DNA of 49,099 nucleotides. Source: an uncultured Candidatus Poseidoniales archaeon. Lineage in GTDB: Archaea > Thermoplasmatota > Poseidoniia > Poseidoniales > Poseidoniaceae. Under the pieces are notes generated by a model. It ran no database searches and had not been told where the DNA came from. It was given only the letters and a program-made list of their open reading frames with translations. The position numbers and the translations under genes were made by a program. How positions within the stretch are numbered: the stretch's first letter is position 1; each line of letters starts with the position of its first letter. The stretch covers positions 1 to 49,099 of the forward strand of contig CAJIZC010000006.1 in NCBI GenBank assembly GCA_905181785.1, in the 5' to 3' direction. Positions 22,512 through 31,477 of the stretch are shown here, one piece after another.

Positions 22512-24134
22512 ATGACATCTTCAGCCCAAGAACCGCCCTCCACGGACCACCGAGGTGATGCGCTTCCGGTGTTGTCAAAATCAGCAACGAAGATGAAAAT
22601 GGACAGGTTGCTCTCCACCCCTCTTCCAGACTGCAAAGGGTCAACACCGGGCTCCTTTTTTTGGACCCATGCTGCGTGGTTTATTTCACGGCGTGTGCGC
22701 GCAGCACAGTTTCGAACCCGTGAGGTGACGGGCAAAAGCACCCTCCCCGCCGACCGGGGGAATCTATGCTGTGCTTGGCACACCAACGGCTTACAGGATC
22801 CGTTGGCCATCGCCCTCAACCATCCTCGCTTCTTTGTCCTTGGCGCTCGCCACGACCTCGTCACACGTCCGCTGCTCAGTTGGTGGACGCGAAGAATGGC
22901 GGTCCAACCCGTCGTGCGGAAAGCTGAATTGTTGGCGGGGGGTTGTTCAGAAGAAGAAGCAACTCAAATCAACGGGCGCACGCTGCTCATGTTAGCAACA
23001 GGGATTTCCGAAGGATTTGGCTGCGTTCTGTTCCCTGAAGGGACCAGCCACAGCGATTCTTCCATGTTGCGATTTCGCACTGGCCCGATGCGGACCGTGC
23101 TTGCAGCAGGAGCGATTGCTAAATCGAAAGGGCTCCCGTTGCCAGCCGTCATTCCGATTGGCCTTCACTTTAGGAATCGAGAATTGTTCCGCACGGATGA
23201 ATGGGTGGAATACGGAACTCCGATTCAATTGACAGACGAAGACATCCCTGAAGATTTGGTGGAAGCCGTCAAAGACGGATTATGGAGCGAGCCCCCGGCG
23301 GAAAAAGTCACGGCTCTGCGGGATAAATTACGCTTGGATTTGGTGCCACTTACGCCAAACACATCCGACTGGTTGGAGTACGATGCGCTCCATTTGATCG
23401 GCCATGTCGAAGCGGCTCGTTCAAATCAACCCCTCAACTCTTGGCGAGAGGAGGTTCTTTCCGCTCGAGCGCTTCGAGATGCATTACAACCAGAGGAACT
23501 CGATTACATGGACACCACAGTGCCATCCATTGAACACCCGGCGCTGCCTCCTGCAACGGCTGCAGCTAACATGCTCAACGAACACGGGCTCGATGGAAGG
23601 GACCTCAATGCGAAAGGCACAGATGTCCGAACGTTCAACCCGATGAACGCTGTAATGCCGTTGCTTCGCCTGCCGGTTTCCTTGCTGATGTTGCCGGTTT
23701 GCCTGTATGCATTAGGGCTTCAAATCCTCATGGGGCGTGTGCTGGGCGACTTCACAGACGAAGGCTTAGACGCCCGCTCCTCCTATCATTTTCTTGCGGC
23801 AATGTTCGGCTCTCTCATGTTCTGGCCCTTCCTCACCGTGCTGCTGGTCTTGGGCATGCACCTCAATGCTGGGGCAATTACCGAAGCGATAGGGTTTGAT
23901 TGGCAGGCTGTGTTCGGCACCGGCGTGGCAGCGCGAAGATTGACCTATCTTTTGCTTGGGATCACCACCTTCCCGTTGTACTGGTTCAGCGGTCGAGTCG
24001 TTTCCAAGTTCTGGGATGACTGGGCCGACTTTAAGCGCGCAGTGGTCCGAATGAAGATTCGTGGTGCCCAGCGGCAAAACCTGCGCGGAGCCCTACGGAC
24101 GCTGCACGCCGAAATGGACAAAATGACCCTTTGA
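22512..24134 (+). CDS. PlsC-type glycerolipid acyltransferase with C-terminal membrane segments
   Basis: This 540-residue protein has the PlsC/LPLAT acyltransferase domain at about residues 85-270. The His-Asp motif is His90-Thr-Asn-Gly-Leu-Gln-Asp96, i.e. HX5D with Asn two residues after His and Pro after Asp. This resembles yeast Gat/Sct-type glycerol-3-phosphate acyltransferases more than bacterial PlsC (HX4D). The second motif is FPEGTS (174-179), and FRTGPMRT and VIPIGLHF follow. Hydrophobic segments lie near residues 380-405 and 420-490. Enzymes of this family add fatty acyl chains to glycerol-3-phosphate or DHAP, which is unusual for an archaeon with ether lipids. The ATG at 22512 follows the HIT stop by one base, with GAGGGG as ribosome binding site. 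Confidence 0.82.
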   Translation: MTSSAQEPPSTDHRGDALPVLSKSATKMKMDRLLSTPLPDCKGSTPGSFFWTHAAWFISRRVRAAQFRTREVTGKSTLPADRGNLCCAWHTNGLQDPLAIALNHPRFFVLGARHDLVTRPLLSWWTRRMAVQPVVRKAELLAGGCSEEEATQINGRTLLMLATGISEGFGCVLFPEGTSHSDSSMLRFRTGPMRTVLAAGAIAKSKGLPLPAVIPIGLHFRNRELFRTDEWVEYGTPIQLTDEDIPEDLVEAVKDGLWSEPPAEKVTALRDKLRLDLVPLTPNTSDWLEYDALHLIGHVEAARSNQPLNSWREEVLSARALRDALQPEELDYMDTTVPSIEHPALPPATAAANMLNEHGLDGRDLNAKGTDVRTFNPMNAVMPLLRLPVSLLMLPVCLYALGLQILMGRVLGDFTDEGLDARSSYHFLAAMFGSLMFWPFLTVLLVLGMHLNAGAITEAIGFDWQAVFGTGVAARRLTYLLLGITTFPLYWFSGRVVSKFWDDWADFKRAVVRMKIRGAQRQNLRGALRTLHAEMDKMTL

Positions 24135-24176
24135 ACGAGGGGTACGGTTCAAACGAGAGTACACCTTCCGCTAACC

Positions 24177-24824
24177 ATGAACCCCACCGCCGTCATCCAA
24201 CAGATTCAGGCTTGGATGAAAGAGGAGCGGTTGTCGGTTAAGGTTCAACAAGACCCTCGAGCAGAAGCTCACTTCCTCATCAAATACCCCGCTGGAAACC
24301 AAGGCCACATGTTTGCCGTCGTCGTGCCAAAGGGAAGGGACCTGGTTGCTATTTCAAGCATGACGCGAGTTGATGAGGGCCAACAAAAAGAAATGGCCAA
24401 GCACATGAAAGAGGATCATGATGAATGGCTTGAATGGGTTCATGAAGGCCGATTGCAACTCATTCGCTCCACGGTCGACTGGGGCATACACATGGGTCAC
24501 ACAGAGAAGGAAAAATCTGGCCCTCTTCAAGCGTTCAATGTCAGCCTTCCGATTTGGTTCGATGGCTTATCCAAGAACGAATTTATGCATTCGTTGCGCC
24601 GCCTTTGGCTCGCTAAACTCGGTGTTATTCACGAAATTAAGTACTCATACGGGCCTGGCGTTGGAAAACCCGGTCCCGTAGACGATTGGGCTAAAGCCAA
24701 AAACAACCCCTCCAACAAGAATTCCCCAGGTCCAGCTGCAAACGAATCAACAGCTGAACACGAAGTTGAGTTTGACGAGAAGATGTCGTTTGGCTCCGGC
24801 TTTGACCCAACCGAATGGGCTTGA
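24177..24824 (+). CDS. DUF2299-like archaeal protein
   Basis: This 215-residue soluble protein resembles the archaeal DUF2299 proteins. It has an N-terminal helix (VIQQIQAWMKEERLSVKV), then DPRAEAHFLIKYPAG, a strand pair and a long helical part. The function of that family is unknown, and the match is by pattern only. The last 60 residues (Asn/Pro/Ser-rich, then acidic) look disordered. The start has an AACCATG context with GAGTAC 20 nt upstream, nearly the same arrangement as at the HIT gene. Confidence 0.5.
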   Translation: MNPTAVIQQIQAWMKEERLSVKVQQDPRAEAHFLIKYPAGNQGHMFAVVVPKGRDLVAISSMTRVDEGQQKEMAKHMKEDHDEWLEWVHEGRLQLIRSTVDWGIHMGHTEKEKSGPLQAFNVSLPIWFDGLSKNEFMHSLRRLWLAKLGVIHEIKYSYGPGVGKPGPVDDWAKAKNNPSNKNSPGPAANESTAEHEVEFDEKMSFGSGFDPTEWA

Positions 24825-24840
24825 ATGGCTGTTTCAGCAT

Positions 24841-24854
24841 GCGCCCTTGGGCGC
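24841..24854. repeat. Short perfect inverted repeat downstream of the DUF2299-like gene
   Basis: GCGCCC and GGGCGC form a 6-bp stem with the loop TT. It lies 16 nt after the stop codon. No T run follows, so it is a weak terminator candidate at best. Confidence 0.35.
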
Positions 24855-24933
24855 TTGAAAAATGACATGTGGCAGGCGCGGTTAAGTACCATAAGGGGCA
24901 ACAAAAATCTGTCTTACCACTGGAAGTGAACAC

Positions 24934-27900
24934 ATGGGTCAAAAAATAAAGTCTGTTAGCCTTGTCTCAATCATGATGCTTTCGGTGCTGTCAACGCTGT
25001 TGATGGCAACCGTTACCGTATCTGCAAACACCGTCGTTATCACCGAAGCGATTCAAGTCGTCGATGGTGGAACTGCAGCCGATCAACAAGCAGCAGTTTC
25101 CTCCGACAGCGAAGGCAACGTCCACGTAGTTTGGACGAGAAACAGCCTCCACCTGTACTATTCGATGATTTCACCCCGAGGCGAGACCCTGATCGACACC
25201 ACTCAAATCACCAACCCAGGACTTCACAAGATTTGGCACCCGGACATGGTCATCGACGAAATGGATCGAGTCCACGTTGTTTGGACCGACAAATCCAGCC
25301 AACACAAAATCGTCTACACCGTCCTCAACCCGTGGGCAACTCCAATGGACGGATCCGCAAGCGATGACGGCACCATCAGCGCAATCGATGACCACATTGT
25401 TTCGATGCGTTCACAAAACCGCGACTGGCCAGCCATTGACTTGGACAGCCAAGGCAACGCTCACATTGTTTGGGAAGATTCCTACGATGAACTCTCGCGT
25501 TTCTTCAACCAACCTCAAATCTACTACACCATGCTTCAACCTGATGCATCCACTGGCTCGGTCGTCACCCTCTTCGATGACACCTTGCTGACTCCAATCA
25601 TCGGCCACAAGGGCCACCCAGACGTTGTCGTTGACGCCAACGATTACGTCCAAATTGCTTGGGACGACACTCGCGGTGGCAAGGTCGAACTTGCCTTCAT
25701 CGTCGACACCTCTGGGTCCATGTACTCAGAATGGGCAGACATCTGCACCGTTGTCTACGGAGGAAACTTCGCTTCTGGCGGCTACTTCCAAGGCATCAAG
25801 CCAATGCTCGAGACCGCAAACATGACTGTTTTCGAAACCATCTACGGCCTCGGTAACACCCTCCCTGGTGCTGCAAGTTCCGGAAACTGTGCTGGGTACA
25901 ACCAGAACGCAGGTCCACGAAACACCGCATTGGGGCAGTTCGAAGGCGACGACTCTGGCGGAATCCGCAAGTTGCCCGGTACTGTGTACAACGGCAACAC
26001 CTATTCCGGATACTCCGGTGAAGACTGGGGCCCTGGCTCCAACTGGGCTTGCCTTTCTTGGAAGGACGCATCAGGCTACGTTCCAGGAAACCCACCAACG
26101 CAAGACGACCACAAGTGGAACCCGAACGCAACAAAGATCGTCATCCCCGTTTCCGATGAAGGGCCAAAAGACGGCGATCCATCACAACAAGCGGATGACT
26201 TGACTTCAATCGAAGAAGCACACGACAACTGCCTGACTGCTGGCGTAATTCCAGTCGGTTTGTACGGTCAAGGCTACGGTGGCGCTGGAAACATCCAATC
26301 CCACTTCATGGACCTCGTGCAGTGCCCGAACGGCGTTGTTTCAACACAAACTCGAAACTGCCCAGGCAACACACTCCGTTCTTCTGACGCTGGTGGGCAA
26401 GCCTACGAGTTCCCATCCGGAACCGGCGGTGCAAACGCAATGGCGCTCCTCGTTGAAGCAATGGTCTACATCTCGACCAACAACTCTCGTGAAATTTACA
26501 TGTCCGTCTTGGATCCATACGGCAAGATGAACAACGACCCAACATGGGTTCCAGGTGGCACAGGCCACTCCGTTGTCCAAGGCAGCTATGCAGAAGACAC
26601 AGGACTCGGCTCTGAAGGCCACCTTGTTGTTGTCAACGACACTCGAGTCACCATTGACGACGCTTACTCGTTCCACCCATCAATTGGCGTGGACATGCAA
26701 GGCAACACCCACATCGCTTGGATGGACGGTCGAGACTATGGTTTCGAGAAGGCTGTCAATTACGAAGTCTATTACACCAAACTCCGCTTGCAAGGCGCAG
26801 GTGTGTGGGATGGTGCTGACCAAGGCCTCTCCACCTACGCCATCAAGAAGATTCAGGACACCCCAATCTCCAACGTTGAAGGCCAAGGCGGCATCTCTGG
26901 AAACGCACCGTTCAGCGGCAACTCAGTGTTCCCTGCTTTGCTCACCGACGATCAGAACAATGTTCACATCGCTTGGGTTGACTCAGGAAACACCAGCGCT
27001 GGAGAAGAAGTTCTCTACACTCGCCTCAATTCCACTGATTTGACAGGCGAGGGCGAAACGGCTCTGGATCCTTGGGAAATCGTTTCCATTACCACGTGGG
27101 CGAGCAACAAACTCGGCCCGAATGCAGGAAGCCAACCAAGCATCGGTATGCCTCCTGCTTTCGCCAACGACCTCGGAAGCGGCGCTCACGTCGCTTGGTC
27201 TGACACCAACAAGTGCAGTCAGGAAGCAAACAACAACCGCTTCACGATTTGCTACTCTCACGTCCTAACAGGTCAAGTTGATGTTGAATTCCAAGAGGGT
27301 GAGACGTTCTACCACGTGATTGAACCAGGTGAACAAACCATCTACAACATGTCGATGAACAACTCGACTCCAGGTCCAAAAGACCTCGTTGCCGATACCT
27401 TTGGTTTGAACCTCACCGGTGTGCCTCAAAACTGGACAGCAACCCTGTTCTTCGCTGACAACCACACTTCGATCATGCCAGACACACAAATCTTCCTCGA
27501 AGGTGGCGAAGACATCCGCTTCTATGTTCGAGTTCGAGCGCCATCGGTCTACCAGGCCAACGGCGACGAACTTGCTGACATCCGTGTGACAGCCAAGTCC
27601 TACAAGGACCCAGCCATTCAGTCAGACCTGACCACCCGTACCCTCATGGACGTGGTGCACGGCATCAACCTCGACACCTCTCACAGCATGGCTGACATTG
27701 AGCAAGGACAGACGGCAATCTTCTCGATCACCATCACCAACACTGGAAACGTCTTCGACCGCTTCCTCTTCTGGGACCCATACACCCTCGAAGGACAACA
27801 AGAATGGTTGCTTCCTTTCAACTGGGCCGTGAACTTCCCGACCAGCGTCGAACTCGATCCGGGTCAATCTGTGACGAAGAACCTCGAAGTTCTGGTTCCA

Positions 27901-30021
27901 ACTTCTGAAGATCCAGGTGCGTTTGTCATCTATCTGAAGGGTTGGTCCGAAGGGGAACCGATCAAGTCAATTGAGAAAGGCACGTATGACATTCTCGAAC
28001 TTGGCGTCTTTGTATCAATCCGTTCGACAGGAAACATTGTCATGGAAATCTTTGACACCAGCGAATACGTTGACCCAGGCGACTGTGTGACCTACCCAAT
28101 CGACGTCACCAAGAACTTCGATTCCGGCAACCTCGTGTTCACCACACCCGGTGCACCAGACGTCAAGCCAGACACCATCTCAATGGATGCATGGCGCCAA
28201 GACAACTGGGTTGTCAACATCGACTTCTCCAACGCACCCGGTGGCAACAGTGTCCCTATGGACACCCCACGGGCTTGGAACATACCAAACGGTGACGACT
28301 ACGTCACCTACGAAGTCGGCGTCGAGGTTTGTTCCCCAACGCTTGCTTCGGCAGGACTCGGACCAGCTGTTGTGTTGAAGGCCTACCTCGAAGGTTACCC
28401 AAGAATCTCGGCTTCGAAGATCCTCTCAACCAACGTGAATCACGTGTATTCTCTTGGTGCTGATGCTGATATCGATGAAGACGACATGATGACGGTCAAC
28501 GGCCAAGAGGTTGTTGCGGTGAACCCTGGACAAGAATTGGTCTTGCCAACCACCGTAACCAACTACGGAAATGGCCCAGACCGCTTCGATTACCGCCTTG
28601 CTCGAGTCACCGACCCAGCAGGCGTTGACGTGATTTGGGACATCCAGATTCCTCGTGAAAGCCTCGATGAATTATCTCGAGATACAGAACAATTGTTCAA
28701 TGTAGAAATCAACGTTCCAGATCAGGTGGAAGCCGGTACCTACACCGTTGTGTTCCAGACCTTCTCCGAAGAATCCTACCCAGACGCCAGCGGCCGCTTA
28801 ACCCGTCTGCGTTACACACAGGAAATCCCAGTGTACGTTCAGGAGTTCTATGACATGCAAATCTCAATGGACGAAACCGTCGACAATGCAGTCAAGACTT
28901 CTGCACCTGGTCGAATTGTTCGCTTTGAAGTGAACATCACCAACAACGGAAACGTCCCTGATTGGGCTCGATTGGACAACCACACTTCGCAACGAGACGG
29001 TGAATCCCTCATCTGGTCTGAACTGCCAGGTATGGGTGCCCTAAGCGGCTGGAACGTCGAATGGCGCATGGTCAAGCAACTGGGAACCGACCTCACCACA
29101 GAGGAATCATGCCAGATCATCGAATCGGTACCAATTGAAACTGGAAACGAAGATGCTGCGCTCAACCCTGATGTTGTGTTTGCAGATGCGATTGGTAACC
29201 AGTGCATCTACGTCGAATCGCTTGACAGTTACTACATGCCAATGATGGCACCGTACACAACCCACCAAATGGTGGCTATTGTGACCGTTGCTCCATCGGC
29301 TAAACTTGACACCCGAAGCATCGGCCTCAAGGTGGTTTCCAAGATGGGCAACATGAACGAAGGTGGCGATCACGATGACTCGCCAGCATGGGACGGTGCC
29401 TCGTATGATACAAACGAATTCATCCTGACGCTGCGCCTGCGTGCTCCTAACTTGGACATCACCGAAGTGTCAGTCAAGAACAGTCAGGCTGCTGTGGGCG
29501 AGACCATCCCGATCAAGATCGTTCTTGAGAACAATGGAAACACCCACGCAACCGATATTGAAATCATTCTCTGCGAGTATCCAAATCAAGATGCTGAAAC
29601 GGAAAACGAGATCAAGAAGAACGGCTGCGATGAAGATCGAATCGTCATGCGACAAGTGATTGGTGCTCTGCTTGCACCAGATGCGTCTGAAGAATCCAAG
29701 TCGATTGAATTGTACCTGCTCTACCCCGTGAGCGCTGGAAGCCACGGCGTCTATGTCGTGGTCGATCCACTCAATGAAATCGTGGAAACAAGCGAGCGCG
29801 ACAACGTGCAAGCTGTCTCGTCCAACCTTGGTTCCGAGAATCCATTCCTCGATGTTGCAGGCGAAGTGGTCGGTAAGACCGCTCTACCGTTTGCTGTGAT
29901 TGTGCTGACCTTTGCTCTGCTCGGTGTCGTTTACCTTGTTGGTAAGGGCCGCCGCGATGACGTGAACAAGCGACTTGCTGAGCAATCTTCGCTCATCTCG
30001 GTCCTCGGAAACGAAGACTGA
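24934..30021 (+). CDS. Giant surface protein: propeller-like repeats with inserted VWA domain and C-terminal CARDB
   Basis: This 1695-residue secreted protein has an N-terminal signal peptide (about 1-32) and one C-terminal membrane segment (about 1650-1670) followed by a basic cytoplasmic tail. Residues about 35-250 hold propeller-type repeats with the pattern Asp-x-x-Gly-Asn-Val-His-Val-Val-Trp. At about 252-516 a von Willebrand factor A domain is present: FIVDTSGSM (MIDAS Asp258, Ser260, Ser262), then KIVIPVSDEGPKDGD and AGVIPVGLYGQG. The propeller repeats resume after it (EIYMSVLDP, then GNTHIAWMDGRD and NVHIAWVDSG). Residues about 780-1490 carry several beta-sandwich repeats. Residues about 1503-1630 resemble a CARDB adhesion domain. 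Adhesion or cell-surface binding through metal is likely. A GGAAGTGA site precedes the ATG. Confidence 0.82.
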   Translation: MGQKIKSVSLVSIMMLSVLSTLLMATVTVSANTVVITEAIQVVDGGTAADQQAAVSSDSEGNVHVVWTRNSLHLYYSMISPRGETLIDTTQITNPGLHKIWHPDMVIDEMDRVHVVWTDKSSQHKIVYTVLNPWATPMDGSASDDGTISAIDDHIVSMRSQNRDWPAIDLDSQGNAHIVWEDSYDELSRFFNQPQIYYTMLQPDASTGSVVTLFDDTLLTPIIGHKGHPDVVVDANDYVQIAWDDTRGGKVELAFIVDTSGSMYSEWADICTVVYGGNFASGGYFQGIKPMLETANMTVFETIYGLGNTLPGAASSGNCAGYNQNAGPRNTALGQFEGDDSGGIRKLPGTVYNGNTYSGYSGEDWGPGSNWACLSWKDASGYVPGNPPTQDDHKWNPNATKIVIPVSDEGPKDGDPSQQADDLTSIEEAHDNCLTAGVIPVGLYGQGYGGAGNIQSHFMDLVQCPNGVVSTQTRNCPGNTLRSSDAGGQAYEFPSGTGGANAMALLVEAMVYISTNNSREIYMSVLDPYGKMNNDPTWVPGGTGHSVVQGSYAEDTGLGSEGHLVVVNDTRVTIDDAYSFHPSIGVDMQGNTHIAWMDGRDYGFEKAVNYEVYYTKLRLQGAGVWDGADQGLSTYAIKKIQDTPISNVEGQGGISGNAPFSGNSVFPALLTDDQNNVHIAWVDSGNTSAGEEVLYTRLNSTDLTGEGETALDPWEIVSITTWASNKLGPNAGSQPSIGMPPAFANDLGSGAHVAWSDTNKCSQEANNNRFTICYSHVLTGQVDVEFQEGETFYHVIEPGEQTIYNMSMNNSTPGPKDLVADTFGLNLTGVPQNWTATLFFADNHTSIMPDTQIFLEGGEDIRFYVRVRAPSVYQANGDELADIRVTAKSYKDPAIQSDLTTRTLMDVVHGINLDTSHSMADIEQGQTAIFSITITNTGNVFDRFLFWDPYTLEGQQEWLLPFNWAVNFPTSVELDPGQSVTKNLEVLVPTSEDPGAFVIYLKGWSEGEPIKSIEKGTYDILELGVFVSIRSTGNIVMEIFDTSEYVDPGDCVTYPIDVTKNFDSGNLVFTTPGAPDVKPDTISMDAWRQDNWVVNIDFSNAPGGNSVPMDTPRAWNIPNGDDYVTYEVGVEVCSPTLASAGLGPAVVLKAYLEGYPRISASKILSTNVNHVYSLGADADIDEDDMMTVNGQEVVAVNPGQELVLPTTVTNYGNGPDRFDYRLARVTDPAGVDVIWDIQIPRESLDELSRDTEQLFNVEINVPDQVEAGTYTVVFQTFSEESYPDASGRLTRLRYTQEIPVYVQEFYDMQISMDETVDNAVKTSAPGRIVRFEVNITNNGNVPDWARLDNHTSQRDGESLIWSELPGMGALSGWNVEWRMVKQLGTDLTTEESCQIIESVPIETGNEDAALNPDVVFADAIGNQCIYVESLDSYYMPMMAPYTTHQMVAIVTVAPSAKLDTRSIGLKVVSKMGNMNEGGDHDDSPAWDGASYDTNEFILTLRLRAPNLDITEVSVKNSQAAVGETIPIKIVLENNGNTHATDIEIILCEYPNQDAETENEIKKNGCDEDRIVMRQVIGALLAPDASEESKSIELYLLYPVSAGSHGVYVVVDPLNEIVETSERDNVQAVSSNLGSENPFLDVAGEVVGKTALPFAVIVLTFALLGVVYLVGKGRRDDVNKRLAEQSSLISVLGNED

Positions 30022-30055
30022 GGCGTGCTTGGGGCTGGTAAGGAAGCGGAAGGGA

Positions 30056-30796
30056 CTACAAATTCCCGAGCCAATACCGGAAATCCCTGTCGTTCGAAGA
30101 GGCCACGATGTGGCCCGCCCGCTCGCCAAGTTGACGCTCAAGCCGCTGTTTCACAACCTTCAGGAGCGAGTCCATCTCTGCTTTGCCGAGTTGGAACTCT
30201 TGTGCCATGGCGTTGAGGTCAAATCGCGTTCGTGGAGCATCCAAGAGGTTGTGAACAACGCTGCGCTGCTCGTAATGATCAAAGTCTGATTCCACTGCTG
30301 CCGATACACGGCTCCGGATGTGCTGGTGTAAGGAAATCAGAGCGTCTCGCTTTCTGTCGAGTTCTTCGAGCACTTCATTCACTTGCTGGATGTGAGTGAG
30401 CCCCTCGCCGACGGATATTTTCTTGCGCCCACTGATGGTGTTCACCACATTTTCAACGCCCTTCGGAAGGCGATTGGAAAGACGCATCGGACCTCCGGCA
30501 GGAAGGGTTCGTTGTTCACATGAGAACAGGTCTGGCCCGAGATCAATTCGCAGCGAGATGGATTGTTGAACGCTGTAAATGGTGCGAGGTGGCCCACCTT
30601 TCTCACTTGGAACCTTCATCTTCATGACAAAATTTCCACGTTCAAGTTCCTTGAGGTGCTTGACAATTGCCTGTTGGCTTACATCCAGAATTTCAGCCAG
30701 TTGCATTGCGTAATGCGGTTCACGAACCAGGCGCTCAAGGATCTGGCGCCTGAGTTTGTTTTGGAGCAAAGTAAGAACGGTATCCAGATCGGTCAT
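30056..30796 (-). CDS. ArsR-like winged-helix transcriptional regulator
   Basis: This 246-residue protein has an N-terminal winged helix-turn-helix. LQNKLRRQILERLVREPHY, LAEILDVSQQAIVKHLKELE (recognition helix) and a wing ending RTIYSV are typical of archaeal ArsR-like regulators. The middle region is Gly/Arg-rich. The C-terminal half includes a helical, coiled-coil-like stretch (about 130-165) and another small helical domain ending RYWLGNL. No Cys-based metal site is seen. The ATG at 30796 has an ACCATG context and a TAGTTAAC sequence about 20 nt upstream. The target genes are unknown; the neighbouring operon of topo VI and membrane proteins is one candidate. Confidence 0.82.
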   Translation of the reverse strand: MTDLDTVLTLLQNKLRRQILERLVREPHYAMQLAEILDVSQQAIVKHLKELERGNFVMKMKVPSEKGGPPRTIYSVQQSISLRIDLGPDLFSCEQRTLPAGGPMRLSNRLPKGVENVVNTISGRKKISVGEGLTHIQQVNEVLEELDRKRDALISLHQHIRSRVSAAVESDFDHYEQRSVVHNLLDAPRTRFDLNAMAQEFQLGKAEMDSLLKVVKQRLERQLGERAGHIVASSNDRDFRYWLGNL

Positions 30797-30871
30797 GGTG
30801 CTCAACCTGAGGTTAACTAGACGCGGCCCCCATTTGAAGGCGTCGCTGCATTCAAGGTCGAAGGTTTCTAT

Positions 30872-31468
30872 CTAAGGGCGATTAAAAAGGGCGAAAGCGG
30901 TGCTCACACCAGCTTTGCCCATCAAGGCCAAGCCACAGAGCAAACCGCCGACAACAACCAACCCCCACGAGGTGGATTGAGGAAGTGATGCTTCGAAGTT
31001 CCAAGTGACATCAAATTGCTGCAATGACTGCACATCATCACCTCCAGCAACGAAGCGATAGTCGCCGCTGCTGGCGTTCCATGTGAATTGCCCGTTCGAA
31101 TTCTCACCACCAGCCACCAAATCAATAGCGCCTTTTTCACATTGATAATAGCCGTCTTTTTCGGTGCATTTCGAGGCTTCGGAAGCCTCGGCTATGCCGA
31201 TCCAAACGCCGCTCTTTATCCAGCTGATGTCCACGAGAACCGTTGCTAAATCCACCTCTTTATCGAGTTCAAGGATTTCTGCAGACATTCCCCAATAGCA
31301 CGTTACCTCGTCGTCTTGCACGAACGGAAGGCCCTCCTCTACGTCGCATGGGGGGAGCATGGCTTCCTGTGTTGCACCATCGGTAAAACCCTCAGATCCG
31401 ATGAAGGAACCAACAATCAGGGCCACGCCAATCAATGCACAGGCGATACGAAGAACACGTTCCATCAT
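30872..31468 (-). CDS. Two-TM membrane protein, distant relative of its neighbour
   Basis: This 198-residue protein has an N-terminal membrane segment (about 5-23), an outer beta-rich domain with Cys (CDVEEG, TCYWGMS, CTEKDGYYQCE), and a C-terminal membrane segment (about 167-190). The layout is the same as in the first half of the 353-residue protein upstream, which suggests the two are paralogues. No family is recognised. A GAGGTG ribosome binding site overlaps the end of the upstream gene, nine bases away, so the two are translated from one message. Confidence 0.7.
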   Translation of the reverse strand: MMERVLRIACALIGVALIVGSFIGSEGFTDGATQEAMLPPCDVEEGLPFVQDDEVTCYWGMSAEILELDKEVDLATVLVDISWIKSGVWIGIAEASEASKCTEKDGYYQCEKGAIDLVAGGENSNGQFTWNASSGDYRFVAGGDDVQSLQQFDVTWNFEASLPQSTSWGLVVVGGLLCGLALMGKAGVSTAFALFNRP

Positions 31469-31477
31469 GGAAGCACC

